Positions 1 to 8,384 of a DNA stretch of 64,000 bases are shown here, piece after piece. How positions within the stretch are numbered: position 1 is the stretch's first letter; each line of letters starts with the position of its first letter. The DNA comes from Corynebacterium imitans (GTDB lineage Bacteria; Actinomycetota; Actinomycetes; Mycobacteriales; Mycobacteriaceae). The stretch covers positions 1,313,458-1,377,457 of the forward strand of contig NZ_CP009211.1 of the NCBI RefSeq assembly GCF_000739455.1. The letters run 5' to 3'. The notes under the pieces are model-generated. The model was not told the origin of the DNA and did no database searches. It worked only from the letters and a program-made list of their open reading frames with translations. The translations under genes were made by a program, and so were the position numbers.

Positions 1-1924
1 GCTCGGTGGTCACCCACGGGCGCGGATCGCGCCGCTTGCCAGCGACCTGGACGACGGCGGCCAACTCCGGCTTCTTCTTCCCCGGCAGTGCGATGACCTC
101 GCCCACGCGCAACCGCCCCAGGATCGTCTCGGTTTCCTGCTGGCGGTTTTCTCTCGCGTGGCGGCGGGCCTCCTTTTCTGCCTCGCTCAGATCGCGGCGC
201 AGGCCCAAGTACTCCACTAGGTCTGCAGCCGGGTCATCCCCGGGTGGGGCGAATTTGGCCACGTCCGCGTGCAGCTTCTCGCGCTGGCGGCGTACCTTCG
301 TCCGCAGACGGTCGATATCGCGCACCTCGCCCACCACCGAGCGGTTAGTTTGGAACTGTGCGAAAGACTGCTCGATCAACCGGATCGAGTCCTCGTAGCC
401 GTTCATGCCCAGCATGTTGATCGCCATGTTGTAGCCGGGCTGGAACTGTGAGATCAGCGGGTAGGTTCGCGTCGAGGCAAGGCCCGCGACCTCGCGGGGA
501 TCCATCGCAGGTGCCCACTGCACCACGGCGTTGCCGATGTGGTCAATGCCGCGGCGCCCGGCACGGCCTGTAAGTTGCGTGTACTGGCCCGGGGTGAGAT
601 CCACGTGCGCCTCGCCGTTGAACTTCACCAGCTTCTCCAACACGACGGTACGTGCCGGCATGTTGATCCCAAGCGCCAGCGTCTCAGTAGCGAAGACCAC
701 CTTGACCAGACCTCGGACGAACAGTTGCTCCACGATGTGCTTAAATGCCGGGAGCAGGCCCGCGTGGTGGGCAGCGTAGCCGCGCAGCCAAGCGGTGCGC
801 AGCTGGCGGTAGTTGAGCACGTCGAGGTCCTCGTCGGGGATGCCCTCTACGCCGGCGTCGATAATCGCCCTGGCCTCGTCTTGCTCCTCGGGCGTGGTGA
901 GCTCCTTGCGCGAGCGCAGGCACTGGAACAGTGCCCCATCGCAGCCGGCGCGGGAGAAGATGAACACGATGGCAGGCAGCATGTCGCGCCCGCCGAGTGC
1001 GGCCACGACTTGGGGCCTGCCCACCGGCTTGATCTTGTCCTGGCCGCGCATGCGCCCGCTGCGGCTGCCCTTTGCGCGCGAGCGGAAGCCGCGGCCTGAT
1101 TCGAAGTCCGCACGGCCCACGTCGTGCGTGCCGGCCTCGATGCGCTCGATGGCGCGCAGCAGCGAGGTGTTGACCTTGCCGCCCTCCCCCGTGCCGGGTT
1201 CGAAGAGCGGGAAGACCTTGCGGCCAACCATCATGTACTGGCTCAACGGCACCGGGCGGTGCTCCGAGACGACGATGGTGGTGTCGCCGCGCACGGCGTC
1301 GAGCCACTCGCCGAATTCCTCCGAGTTGGAGACGGTGGCCGAGAGGCCGATGAGGCTGACAGACTCGTCGAGGTTGAGGATGATTTCCTCCCACACCGCG
1401 CCGCGGTCGCGGTCGGCTAGGTAGTGGATCTCGTCCATCACCACGTGCGAGAGGCGGTGCAGCTGGCCGGAATTGGCGTAGATCATGTTGCGCAGCACCT
1501 CGGTGGTCATCACGACGATCTCCGCGCTGCCGTTAATCGAGGTGTCTCCCGTGAGCAGGCCGACCGCGTTTTCGCCGTGCTCGGCGACGAGGTCGTGGTA
1601 CTTCTGATTGCTCAGCGCCTTAATCGGCGTGGTGTAGAAGCACTTCGTGCCTTGCTGCAGCGCGAGTGCGACGGCGAACTCTCCCACGATGGTCTTGCCG
1701 GAGCCAGTCGGCGCGCACACCAACACGCCGTGGCCGCGCTCGATATCGGCGCACGCTTGTACCTGGAACTCGTCGAGGGGGAAAGGACGCGCGGCGCGAA
1801 ACTCCGCGAGGAACTCGAGCTGTTCGATTGGCGTCTGCTCCGGCTGTTCCCCCTCGGCACCAAACGCTTCCGGGGTGTACTCGTCATCGGGCAGAGACTG
1901 CGAAGAAGAAGCGTGGGAAACCAT
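1..1924 (-). CDS. Ski2/HelY-type DEAD/DEAH-box RNA helicase, C-terminus outside window
   Basis: Superfamily 2 helicase that unwinds RNA with ATP. The open frame runs from an ATG at 1924 to the left edge without a stop, giving 641 codons of what is usually a protein of about 900 residues. Visible motifs: Walker A APTGSGKT (Lys77), a DEIH box in VVMDEIH, SAT in GLSATVS, and the C-terminal helicase signature QLTGRAGRRG. After the RecA domains comes a charged coiled stretch and the start of a beta-rich domain, as in Ski2/Mtr4-like proteins and mycobacterial HelY. It begins 5 nt after the tatC stop with AAGGGG just upstream, so it is probably the last gene of the paf-tat transcription unit. Identity as the Ski2-like family is sure; the symbol helY is likely but the C-terminus cannot be checked. 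Confidence 0.88.
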   Translation of the reverse strand, partial: MVSHASSSQSLPDDEYTPEAFGAEGEQPEQTPIEQLEFLAEFRAARPFPLDEFQVQACADIERGHGVLVCAPTGSGKTIVGEFAVALALQQGTKCFYTTPIKALSNQKYHDLVAEHGENAVGLLTGDTSINGSAEIVVMTTEVLRNMIYANSGQLHRLSHVVMDEIHYLADRDRGAVWEEIILNLDESVSLIGLSATVSNSEEFGEWLDAVRGDTTIVVSEHRPVPLSQYMMVGRKVFPLFEPGTGEGGKVNTSLLRAIERIEAGTHDVGRADFESGRGFRSRAKGSRSGRMRGQDKIKPVGRPQVVAALGGRDMLPAIVFIFSRAGCDGALFQCLRSRKELTTPEEQDEARAIIDAGVEGIPDEDLDVLNYRQLRTAWLRGYAAHHAGLLPAFKHIVEQLFVRGLVKVVFATETLALGINMPARTVVLEKLVKFNGEAHVDLTPGQYTQLTGRAGRRGIDHIGNAVVQWAPAMDPREVAGLASTRTYPLISQFQPGYNMAINMLGMNGYEDSIRLIEQSFAQFQTNRSVVGEVRDIDRLRTKVRRQREKLHADVAKFAPPGDDPAADLVEYLGLRRDLSEAEKEARRHARENRQQETETILGRLRVGEVIALPGKKKPELAAVVQVAGKRRDPRPWVTTE

Positions 1925-1929
1925 GCCCC

Positions 1930-2946
1930 TTAGAGTACGTCGTCGAAGGGATCCTTGTCCGCAAAGGACCGCGGCTGCGCCTTCGGCTGGGGAGTCGTTT
2001 GCGGTGCGTTGCCGACGTTGGAAGCGCGTACCGGGGCGCTCGGTCCAACTGGCGTGGCGGCCCCGATCGCACCCGAGGAGGTCACCGGACCGGAGGCCTG
2101 CTCGTCGTCTAAGTCCATCCACTCCGGGCGGTTCGCGCCCGTGCGCTTGTCGTGGATGCGGCAGAACTGAAAAGCCATCTCCACCAAGAGGCAGATCGAG
2201 ATGCCGAGGGCGAGCATGGAAAAAGGATCCTGGCCCGGGGTCATCACCGCGGCGAAACAAAAGATCAGCACGATGATCATGCGCCGCTTGTCCTTGACAT
2301 GCTCGTAGCGCAGGATGCCGACGAGGTTGAGCATGATCAGGATCAGCGGTACCTCGAAGCTCACCCCGAAGATGATGATGAGCGCGAGCAGGAAGTTGTA
2401 GTACTCGCCGCCCGTGAGCGCCGCGACCTGGTACTCGGTGCCGATGGACATCAGCACGAGCAAGCCCTGGTCGAGCACGAAGTAGGCCAGCACCGCGCCT
2501 GCAACGAAGAGGAAGACCGCCACCGCAACGAAGCTGAAGGTATAGCGGCGTTCGTTCTTATGCAGACCGGGCGTGATGAAGTTCCAGATTTGGGTCAGCC
2601 ACACCGGCGAAGCCAAGACGAGCCCGGCGAGCGCGCCGACTTTGAGGCGCAGCATAAACATCTCAAACGGGCTGATAGCGAGCAGTCGGCACTGCCCATC
2701 GCCGGAAAAGTCGGCACGGAGCTCGTCCGGAAGGTTGCAGTAAGGTCCGCGGATGATCTCGCCGAGTGGCATCACGCCGGGTGGCGAGGTCTGGTACCAG
2801 ATGAACCCGATAATCGTGCCGACAAATACCGCGGCCAAAGAGATCATGACGCGCCGACGCAACTCCTGGAGGTGCTCAACCAGGCTCATCTCACCGGTTG
2901 GGTTCTTCGCCCTCCTGCTGCGCTTCAGCTTCAGCGACAACGCCAC
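1930..2946 (-). CDS. tatC: Sec-independent (twin-arginine) protein translocase TatC
   Basis: Multi-spanning inner-membrane receptor for twin-arginine signal peptides; with TatA it exports folded proteins. The 338 residues hold the family N-terminal motif MSLVEHLQELRRR (residues 20-32), six hydrophobic segments, and the conserved first periplasmic loop. The tail after the last membrane segment is long, hydrophilic and rich in Ala/Pro, as in other actinobacteria. The start is a GTG immediately behind a purine-rich GAGAGGGGA; an internal ATG at residue 20 is an alternative. It lies 24 nt after tatA and just before the helicase gene, all on the minus strand. Confidence 0.95.
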   Translation of the reverse strand: MALSLKLKRSRRAKNPTGEMSLVEHLQELRRRVMISLAAVFVGTIIGFIWYQTSPPGVMPLGEIIRGPYCNLPDELRADFSGDGQCRLLAISPFEMFMLRLKVGALAGLVLASPVWLTQIWNFITPGLHKNERRYTFSFVAVAVFLFVAGAVLAYFVLDQGLLVLMSIGTEYQVAALTGGEYYNFLLALIIIFGVSFEVPLILIMLNLVGILRYEHVKDKRRMIIVLIFCFAAVMTPGQDPFSMLALGISICLLVEMAFQFCRIHDKRTGANRPEWMDLDDEQASGPVTSSGAIGAATPVGPSAPVRASNVGNAPQTTPQPKAQPRSFADKDPFDDVL

Positions 2947-2970
2947 TCCCCTCTCAACGTGCAGTAGCGC

Positions 2971-3267
2971 TTACTGGTTGCGCTGGTTTTCCGGCTTATC
3001 CCAGAACGACTCTGGGCGCGCCGCCTGCTGCGCATCGCTATTGGTGATGCCGGTGCTGCCGCCGGGGTTAGCGTCCAGCTCGCGCTGCGGCTGGGCCTGC
3101 TCCGGCTGGCCTGCCGCGTCATCGTTCTTCATCTCCTTGACCTCGGACTTGAAGATGCGCGCCGAGCGACCCATGGAGCGGGCGAGGTCAGGCAGCTTAT
3201 TCGCGCCGAACAGGAGCAGCACGATGACAAGGATGATGAGGATTTCGGTCCAGCCAATGCTAGCCAT
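2971..3267 (-). CDS. tatA: Twin-arginine translocase subunit TatA
   Basis: Pore-forming subunit of the Tat export system. The 98-residue protein has one N-terminal membrane helix (residues about 4-20, rich in Ile, Leu and Val), the hinge FGANKLP, and an amphipathic helix LARSMGRSARIFKSEVKEM, followed by a polar Gln/Ala-rich tail. The order tatA-tatC directly downstream of pafC is the usual actinobacterial arrangement. A GGAAAGAG stretch lies about 12 nt upstream of the ATG. Confidence 0.95.
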   Translation of the reverse strand: MASIGWTEILIILVIVLLLFGANKLPDLARSMGRSARIFKSEVKEMKNDDAAGQPEQAQPQRELDANPGGSTGITNSDAQQAARPESFWDKPENQRNQ

Positions 3268-3318
3268 AGTGGATCAAGTCTCTTTCCTACGATTCCGACG
3301 GACGTTAAACCTAAAGCG

Positions 3319-4260
3319 CTATCTTAACGCGTCGGCCGCGCGACATGCACGCTCACGCACCTTCACGGCCAAGTCTTCTGGCGCGACAAGACGCAACCGG
3401 TCCGCATGTGCGAGGCAAAAGCGAGCCAACCAGTCGTCTGAGCCGTAGCGCAGGGTTGCGTCGACCCACTCCGGAGGCTGATCGGCCTCATCTGGCGTCA
3501 GTTCGAGCTCGAGTTCCCAGTACTCCGCCATCCACAAGGCATCACCGCGCACCTTGAAGTGCGCCACGTTGCCGTCGTCAAAGGCGAAGGGCTCGTCGAC
3601 GTCTGCGGCGGCGTGCACGGCGCGCTCGTCGACTGCCTCTTCGCTAACCTCGATCTCGCGGATGCGGTCGAAGCGGAAGGTCTTCTGCGTGTCGCCCTCG
3701 AGCGCGCGCAGGTAGGTCTGCTCGTCGCGCTGCAGCACAGCAATTGGCGACACCGTGCGCTGGGTTAGCTGGTCAGAGGTCGCGGAGTAGTAGCGAAGCT
3801 GGAGCTTTCTGCCCTCGGCGATCGCCGCTGCAATCGTGGCCGCGACCGGGGTGTTTGCCACGATCTGGTCCACATCGGTCACCCCGGCAGTGTTGGTGAC
3901 GGCACGGATCTTGTCCGCGGCCGAGCGCACCGCATCGACGTTGACCAGGCCGGGCAGAGTCTCCAAAGACTCCAGCAGGAGCAGCAGCGCGTGCGCTTCT
4001 GTGGGTTTGAGCCGCAGCGGCGCGTTGAGTCCCTGGTCATCCAGTACCGTGACCCCGCGCCAGGTGTGCGCAAGGTCGAACATTTCCCCCGGCCCACGCC
4101 CCACTCCGGACAGGTGTAACCGGTCTAAGTCGTCGCGGACTTCCGCCACATCCATGTTGAGGTCGCGGGCGATCTCCATCAGCGTCTTGTCCTGGTGGCG
4201 GGAGACATACGGTAAGAGGTTGAGCAGGCGCACCAGCCGCCCCGATTGCTCATTTGCCAT
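3319..4260 (-). CDS. pafC: WYL-domain transcriptional regulator PafC
   Basis: Partner of PafB in the heterodimeric PafBC activator, which in mycobacteria turns on RecA/LexA-independent DNA-damage genes. The 313-residue protein has an N-terminal winged-helix region (residues about 1-65: LVRLLNLLPYVSRHQDKTLMEIARDLNM) and a central WYL domain (about 140-205, including LRYYS and FRFDRIREIEV). The start ATG overlaps the end of pafB by 11 nt, which implies translational coupling and fits equal dosage of the two subunits. It belongs to the dop-pup-pafA-pafBC-tatAC series. Confidence 0.93.
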   Translation of the reverse strand: MANEQSGRLVRLLNLLPYVSRHQDKTLMEIARDLNMDVAEVRDDLDRLHLSGVGRGPGEMFDLAHTWRGVTVLDDQGLNAPLRLKPTEAHALLLLLESLETLPGLVNVDAVRSAADKIRAVTNTAGVTDVDQIVANTPVAATIAAAIAEGRKLQLRYYSATSDQLTQRTVSPIAVLQRDEQTYLRALEGDTQKTFRFDRIREIEVSEEAVDERAVHAAADVDEPFAFDDGNVAHFKVRGDALWMAEYWELELELTPDEADQPPEWVDATLRYGSDDWLARFCLAHADRLRLVAPEDLAVKVRERACRAADALR

Positions 4261-5197
4261 GATCTCCTCCCCCTGCCTGCCTCAGCAGCGCAAGTACATC
4301 GCGCCTGATGTCTTCCGGTTCGATCGCTCGCACGTCGAGCGCATGGGCGGCGGTAGTGCGCACGACCCAGTCGCGCTCTACCTGGCGCAGCACGATGGTG
4401 TCTGTCTCGGGCGTTGGCCCGTGCTCGCGAGTGCCTTTTGCGGCGAGCTCCTCGGCGCTGCCCGGGTCGACGGTTATGCGGGCATCCGTCACCGGGCCGC
4501 GCAGCAGCTCGCGGACGATCTCGCCCGCGTCCTCAGTCGGCGAGTGGAAATCTGTGGTGTCGCGCACCAAGGTTACATCCGAGATGCGGGTGGCGCGGAA
4601 GACGCGCTCGGCGTCCCGGTCGACGTCCCAGCCCACCAGGTACGCCCTGGTGTTAAGCGAAACAATGGTCCACGGATCGACCGTGCGGCGCTGCACGCGC
4701 CCGCTGCCTGGGACGTGGAAGTTGAAATGGGCGCGCAGGTTGTGGCGGATTGCGCCGAGCAGCTGGTGGAAGGCATCCGGATCAAGCTGGGTTGCGTCGT
4801 GTGCGGCAGAGGCAAGCGGGGCGCTGTCAAAGGTGCGGGTGGCACCCGAGGCGGCCAGTTTGGTCCAGCCAGAGCGGGCAAAGGCGCCGAGCGAGCCGCG
4901 CTGGCTCAGATCGACGGCGAGGCCCACGACGCTCGCCTCTTCTTCGGTCAGGTCGACTGGCGCGAGCTCGTAGCGTTCCCGGTCGAGGCTTAACTGCCCG
5001 TCGCGGTAGCGCACGGGAACCCCGGCGAGGCGCAGTGCTTCAACGTCACGCCGTACCTGCACGTTGAGGGCCTCTCGGCTGCGGTGCTGGTAGCCGTCGA
5101 CGTGGCTCCCCACCCACGAGGTATCGCGTTGCCGAGGGGAACCGAGCAGCGCGAACGCGAGGTTCGCCTGGCGCACCTCTGGTTCTAGCTCGGCCAC
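4250..5197 (-). CDS. pafB: WYL-domain transcriptional regulator PafB
   Basis: First half of the PafBC DNA-damage activator. I place the start at a GTG (5195-5197) because GGGAGG sits 5 nt upstream and the N-terminus then matches family members (VAELEPEVRQANLAFALLGS), giving 315 residues. The reading frame continues upstream, but those codons overlap the pafA stop region and look non-coding. A helix-turn-helix region occupies about residues 10-70 and a WYL domain about 150-220 (AYLVGWD, RVFRATRISDV). It begins 31 nt after pafA and ends inside pafC. Confidence 0.92.
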   Translation of the reverse strand: MAELEPEVRQANLAFALLGSPRQRDTSWVGSHVDGYQHRSREALNVQVRRDVEALRLAGVPVRYRDGQLSLDRERYELAPVDLTEEEASVVGLAVDLSQRGSLGAFARSGWTKLAASGATRTFDSAPLASAAHDATQLDPDAFHQLLGAIRHNLRAHFNFHVPGSGRVQRRTVDPWTIVSLNTRAYLVGWDVDRDAERVFRATRISDVTLVRDTTDFHSPTEDAGEIVRELLRGPVTDARITVDPGSAEELAAKGTREHGPTPETDTIVLRQVERDWVVRTTAAHALDVRAIEPEDIRRDVLALLRQAGGGDHGK

Positions 5198-5228
5198 ATA
5201 GCCTCCCGTGATTGTCTGTTCGCCCGCT

Positions 5229-6620
5229 CTAGGCTTCCGCGTCGAGCGAGGCAATGTAGTCAATGAACTCGTCGACGCGCGGGTCCGTGGAGGCGAAGGG
5301 GTCAAGCAGCTCGAGCGTGCGCGGCTCGGGCCGGTTTGTCTTCAGGTGCACCCAGTCCACGTTGTAGTCCACGCCCGCGGCCCGCGCGGCGGCGAGGAAA
5401 CGCCCCCGCAGCGCGGCGCGCGTGGTCTGCGGCGGCTGGGCCGCTGCTTCGGCGATGGACTCGTCGTCGGTCCAGCGCTTCGCCAGCCCCTTGCGCTGCA
5501 GCAGGTAGAACAGGCCCCGGTTGGGGTTGATGTCGTGGTAGGTCAGATCGATCTGGGCGAGTTTGGGGTGATCCCAATCCGCGCCGAGCTTGTCCTTGAA
5601 TTGGGTGAGCAGCTTGCGCTTGATCACCCAGTCGATCTCCGTGTCCACGCCGGAAAAGTCCTGGCTAGCGATCGCGTCGAGCGTGCGCGACCACAAATCG
5701 ACCACGCGCGCCATCTCCTGGTTCGGGGTGCCCTCATCCGGGCGGGACTCCAGCCAGCGTTTGGCGGCCGCAAGCGTTGCCTGCTGCACTTCGAGCGCGG
5801 TCACAGTGCCGCCCTCCTTCAGACGTAGCGGGGTCTGGCCCGTGGGATCAGTGGCGATCTCGCGGATGTGCTCAATGGCGTTGTCCAGCGTGAAGTCCGG
5901 CAAATCGAATCCCGCCTCGAGCATTTCAATGACCAACAGCGTGGAGCCGATCTTCAGTGCGAAAGAGGGCTCGGACATGTTGGAGTCGCCCACGATGACG
6001 TGCATGCGGCGGAAACGGTGGGAGTCGCCGTGGGGCTCGTCGCGGGTGTTGATGATCGGGCGGGTGCGAGTTGTCGCCGAAGAGACACCCTCCCACACCT
6101 GGTCAGCGCGTTGCGAGATGACGAAACGGCCCTTTTTCACCATGCCTGCACCACAGATGAGTTGGCGCGTGATCATGAAGGGCAGCAGCTGCGTGCCGAA
6201 GGACTTCAGCGCGAGCTCGCGGCTGATCAGGTAGTTCTCGTGGGTGCCGTAAGAGTTGCCCTTCGAGTCCACGTTGTTTTTGAACAGGAAGACGTTGCCG
6301 CCGACGCGGTCGTCGGCAAGCGCCTGCTCTGCCTCGGTAGCGAGCCGGTTGTACAGCAGCTCGCCGGCCTTGTCGTAGTTGAGCAACTGGGTGACCGAGT
6401 CGCACTCGGCCGTGGCGTACTCGGGATGCGAACCCACATCCAGGTAGAGGCGCGAGGCGTTTTCGGTGAAGATATTTGAGCTGCGGTGGGCAGTCACGAC
6501 GGGGCGAAACAGGTAGCGCGAAATCTCCTCGGGGGTGAGGACCGCTGTACCGTCGCGGACCGCAGTGACACCGAATTCGGTCTCCACACCCATCACGCGG
6601 CGGGGGTAGACAGTGGTCAT
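5229..6620 (-). CDS. pafA: Pup-protein ligase PafA
   Basis: ATP-dependent ligase of the carboxylate-amine/glutamine-synthetase fold that joins the C-terminal glutamate side chain of Pup to substrate lysines. The 463-residue protein starts MTTVYPRRVMGVETEFG, with the nucleotide-binding MGVETEFGV strand and the catalytic-loop Asp61 in LYLDVGSHPEYAT. The start ATG at 6620 is 4 nt after the pup stop, so the two are tightly coupled. The frame stays open 24 codons upstream, but those codons lie inside pup. No prcA or prcB lies between pup and pafA, as in other corynebacteria and unlike mycobacteria. Confidence 0.96.
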   Translation of the reverse strand: MTTVYPRRVMGVETEFGVTAVRDGTAVLTPEEISRYLFRPVVTAHRSSNIFTENASRLYLDVGSHPEYATAECDSVTQLLNYDKAGELLYNRLATEAEQALADDRVGGNVFLFKNNVDSKGNSYGTHENYLISRELALKSFGTQLLPFMITRQLICGAGMVKKGRFVISQRADQVWEGVSSATTRTRPIINTRDEPHGDSHRFRRMHVIVGDSNMSEPSFALKIGSTLLVIEMLEAGFDLPDFTLDNAIEHIREIATDPTGQTPLRLKEGGTVTALEVQQATLAAAKRWLESRPDEGTPNQEMARVVDLWSRTLDAIASQDFSGVDTEIDWVIKRKLLTQFKDKLGADWDHPKLAQIDLTYHDINPNRGLFYLLQRKGLAKRWTDDESIAEAAAQPPQTTRAALRGRFLAAARAAGVDYNVDWVHLKTNRPEPRTLELLDPFASTDPRVDEFIDYIASLDAEA

Positions 6621-6624
6621 GGGG

Positions 6625-6813
6625 TTACTGCCCACCCTTTTGTACGAACGAGCGCACGAACTCCTCCGCGTTGTTGTCCAGCAGGGAATCAATCTCGTCG
6701 AGGATATCGTCGGTGCCCGTGGTGTTCAGCTGTGCCTGCCCGGCGTCGAAGGATTCGTCTTGTGCCCCATCGTCGCCGCTGTTGCCGCCTTGTACGTACT
6801 GCTGCTTAGACAT
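6625..6813 (-). CDS. pup: Prokaryotic ubiquitin-like protein Pup
   Basis: Small disordered protein modifier. The 62 residues are acidic, have a Gly/Gln-rich start, a coiled-coil-forming stretch (DDILDEIDSLLDNN), and end in GGQ. The terminal Gln means it must be deamidated by Dop to Glu before PafA can use it. Lys59, four residues from the C-terminus, is the kind of position known to be self-pupylated in corynebacteria. The ATG overlaps the dop 3' end by 8 nt and the stop is 4 nt before pafA. Confidence 0.97.
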   Translation of the reverse strand: MSKQQYVQGGNSGDDGAQDESFDAGQAQLNTTGTDDILDEIDSLLDNNAEEFVRSFVQKGGQ

Positions 6814-8317
6814 GCTTGAATCCTAATCCCTTCATCAATGCTGTGATGTCCTCGGCGCGCTCAACGAGCTCGCCGATCTCTTCTTTGGTAAAGCCATCGA
6901 CCTTGTCCATCGGCAGGCGGTGCGGTTGGTTGTTCACCGAGAAAATCACCGACTGCCAGCTGGAAGCCACGATGTCCTCGCCGAACTTCTCGCTCACACG
7001 CCCGCGGAAGTAGGCTCGCGAATCGGTCGGCGGCTCGGTGACTGCCCGCTTAATGGTCTCCTCGTCGACCAGCGTGCGCATCTTCCCCTTGCGCACCAAC
7101 GCGTGGTAGAGCGACTTGGCGGGGTCGATGTCCGCGTACTGGATGTCGATGAGCTTGAGCTTCGGATCGGCGATATCCACCCCGCGGTCCAGGTAACGGC
7201 GGATCAGCGACCACTTCGCGGTCCAGTCCAGCCGGTCCGCGGTGCTCAGTGGGTCACGCTCCAGGTCGTCGAGGATCTCTCCCCACAGGGCAAGGACCTT
7301 GGTGTCTACCTCGTCGAGCTCCGGCAGCGCGGCAGCGCGCTCGCGGTAAATGCGCAGGATGTCGATGGCGGTGAGCCTGCGCCCGTCGGCAAGCAAAAGG
7401 CCGTGCGTACACGTCGGGTCGTGGGAGACCTGCTTGATCTCGTCGACGGGGTTTTGCAGCCGCAGATCAGCAAAATCGACATCGGACTCGATGCAGTCGA
7501 GCACGAGCTTGGTCATGCCCATCTTGAGGAAGTTGGAGTACTGGCTCATGTTCGCGTCACCCACGATGACGTGCAGGCGGCGGAACTTGGCGGCCAGCGC
7601 GTGCGGCTCGTCGCGGGTGTTCACGATGCCGCGGTTGAGCGTGGTCTCCAGCGAGACCTCCTGCTCAAAGTAGTCGGCGCGCTGCGAGATTTGGAAGCCC
7701 TCGCGCTCCGATTCCTGCCCGATGCCCATGCGGCCTGCGCCAATGATCACCTGACGGGTGACGAAGAAAGGAATGAGCACCTGGGTCAGCCGCGCGAAGT
7801 CGGTCTTGCGCGAGTACTGGTAGTTCTCGTGGCTGCCGTAGGACTGGCCCTTGCCGTCGACGTTGTTCTTATAAAACTTCAGCGGCGGGCACGGGTCGAT
7901 CTTGTCCAGCACACTGATCTGCTGGTCCCAAAGCTCGCGGATATCGGTCGCGGACTTGTTGAGCACGTAGTCGCCCGCCGCGTCATAAATCATGGCGTCC
8001 CACGCATTGGAGACCTCTGGCGAGGAATACTCCGGGTGCCCATGATCGACGTAATAGCGCGCGCCGTTAGTAGTGACCACGTTGGCCACCCCCATCGCGT
8101 TCGGGTCCACCACCGGGACGGTGCGATAGCGCTGCAGATCGAAACCGCGCGTGTCCTTGAGCGGGGCTTCTTCCTCGTAGCTCCAGCGGGAGCGGGCGGC
8201 GGTGTTCATCGCCGCGTACGCCACCACCGCGTGGGTAGAGGTGAGCAGTTGGCTTATCGACGGGTCGTCCGGGGTTGTGATCCCGTACTCAGTCTCAGTG
8301 CCCATGTAACGTGTCAT
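6806..8317 (-). CDS. dop: Pup deamidase/depupylase Dop
   Basis: Deamidates the Pup C-terminal Gln and also removes Pup from conjugates. The 503-residue protein shares the PafA fold: N-terminal MGTETEYGI nucleotide-binding strand, catalytic-loop Asp in YYVDHGHPEYSSPEV, and an extra stretch after the first strand (residues about 40-75) that is the Dop-specific loop absent from PafA. It is first of the pup-pafA-pafBC series. No Shine-Dalgarno is seen; a TACGGT box ends 8 nt before the ATG, so the mRNA may be leaderless. The neighbour upstream is a divergent POT transporter, not arc. Confidence 0.95.
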   Translation of the reverse strand: MTRYMGTETEYGITTPDDPSISQLLTSTHAVVAYAAMNTAARSRWSYEEEAPLKDTRGFDLQRYRTVPVVDPNAMGVANVVTTNGARYYVDHGHPEYSSPEVSNAWDAMIYDAAGDYVLNKSATDIRELWDQQISVLDKIDPCPPLKFYKNNVDGKGQSYGSHENYQYSRKTDFARLTQVLIPFFVTRQVIIGAGRMGIGQESEREGFQISQRADYFEQEVSLETTLNRGIVNTRDEPHALAAKFRRLHVIVGDANMSQYSNFLKMGMTKLVLDCIESDVDFADLRLQNPVDEIKQVSHDPTCTHGLLLADGRRLTAIDILRIYRERAAALPELDEVDTKVLALWGEILDDLERDPLSTADRLDWTAKWSLIRRYLDRGVDIADPKLKLIDIQYADIDPAKSLYHALVRKGKMRTLVDEETIKRAVTEPPTDSRAYFRGRVSEKFGEDIVASSWQSVIFSVNNQPHRLPMDKVDGFTKEEIGELVERAEDITALMKGLGFKHV

Positions 8318-8325
8318 ACCGCACT

Positions 8326-8331
8326 ACCGTA
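8326..8331 (-). promoter_or_regulatory. Candidate -10 box of dop (leaderless)
   Basis: TACGGT on the minus strand, 8 nt before the dop ATG. This fits the TANNNT -10 pattern of corynebacteria and a transcript beginning at or next to the start codon. Inference from spacing only. Confidence 0.4.
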
Positions 8332-8348
8332 CCCGGCGCGGCGGGTAT

Positions 8349-8378
8349 TTGTGTGAAAAATGCGTTGGGGCGTATTTT
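8349..8378 (+). promoter_or_regulatory. Candidate promoter of the POT transporter gene (leaderless)
   Basis: TTGTGT (8349-8354) and TATTTT (8373-8378) are separated by 18 nt. The -10 box ends 6 nt before the ATG at 8385 and there is no Shine-Dalgarno, so transcription probably starts at the initiation codon. It is back to back with the dop promoter. Confidence 0.5.
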
Positions 8379-8384
8379 ATTTAC

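Noticed and set aside
6621..6692. 24-codon N-terminal extension of PafA
   Set aside because: It lies inside pup and family members begin at the MTTVYPRRVMGVETEFG start.
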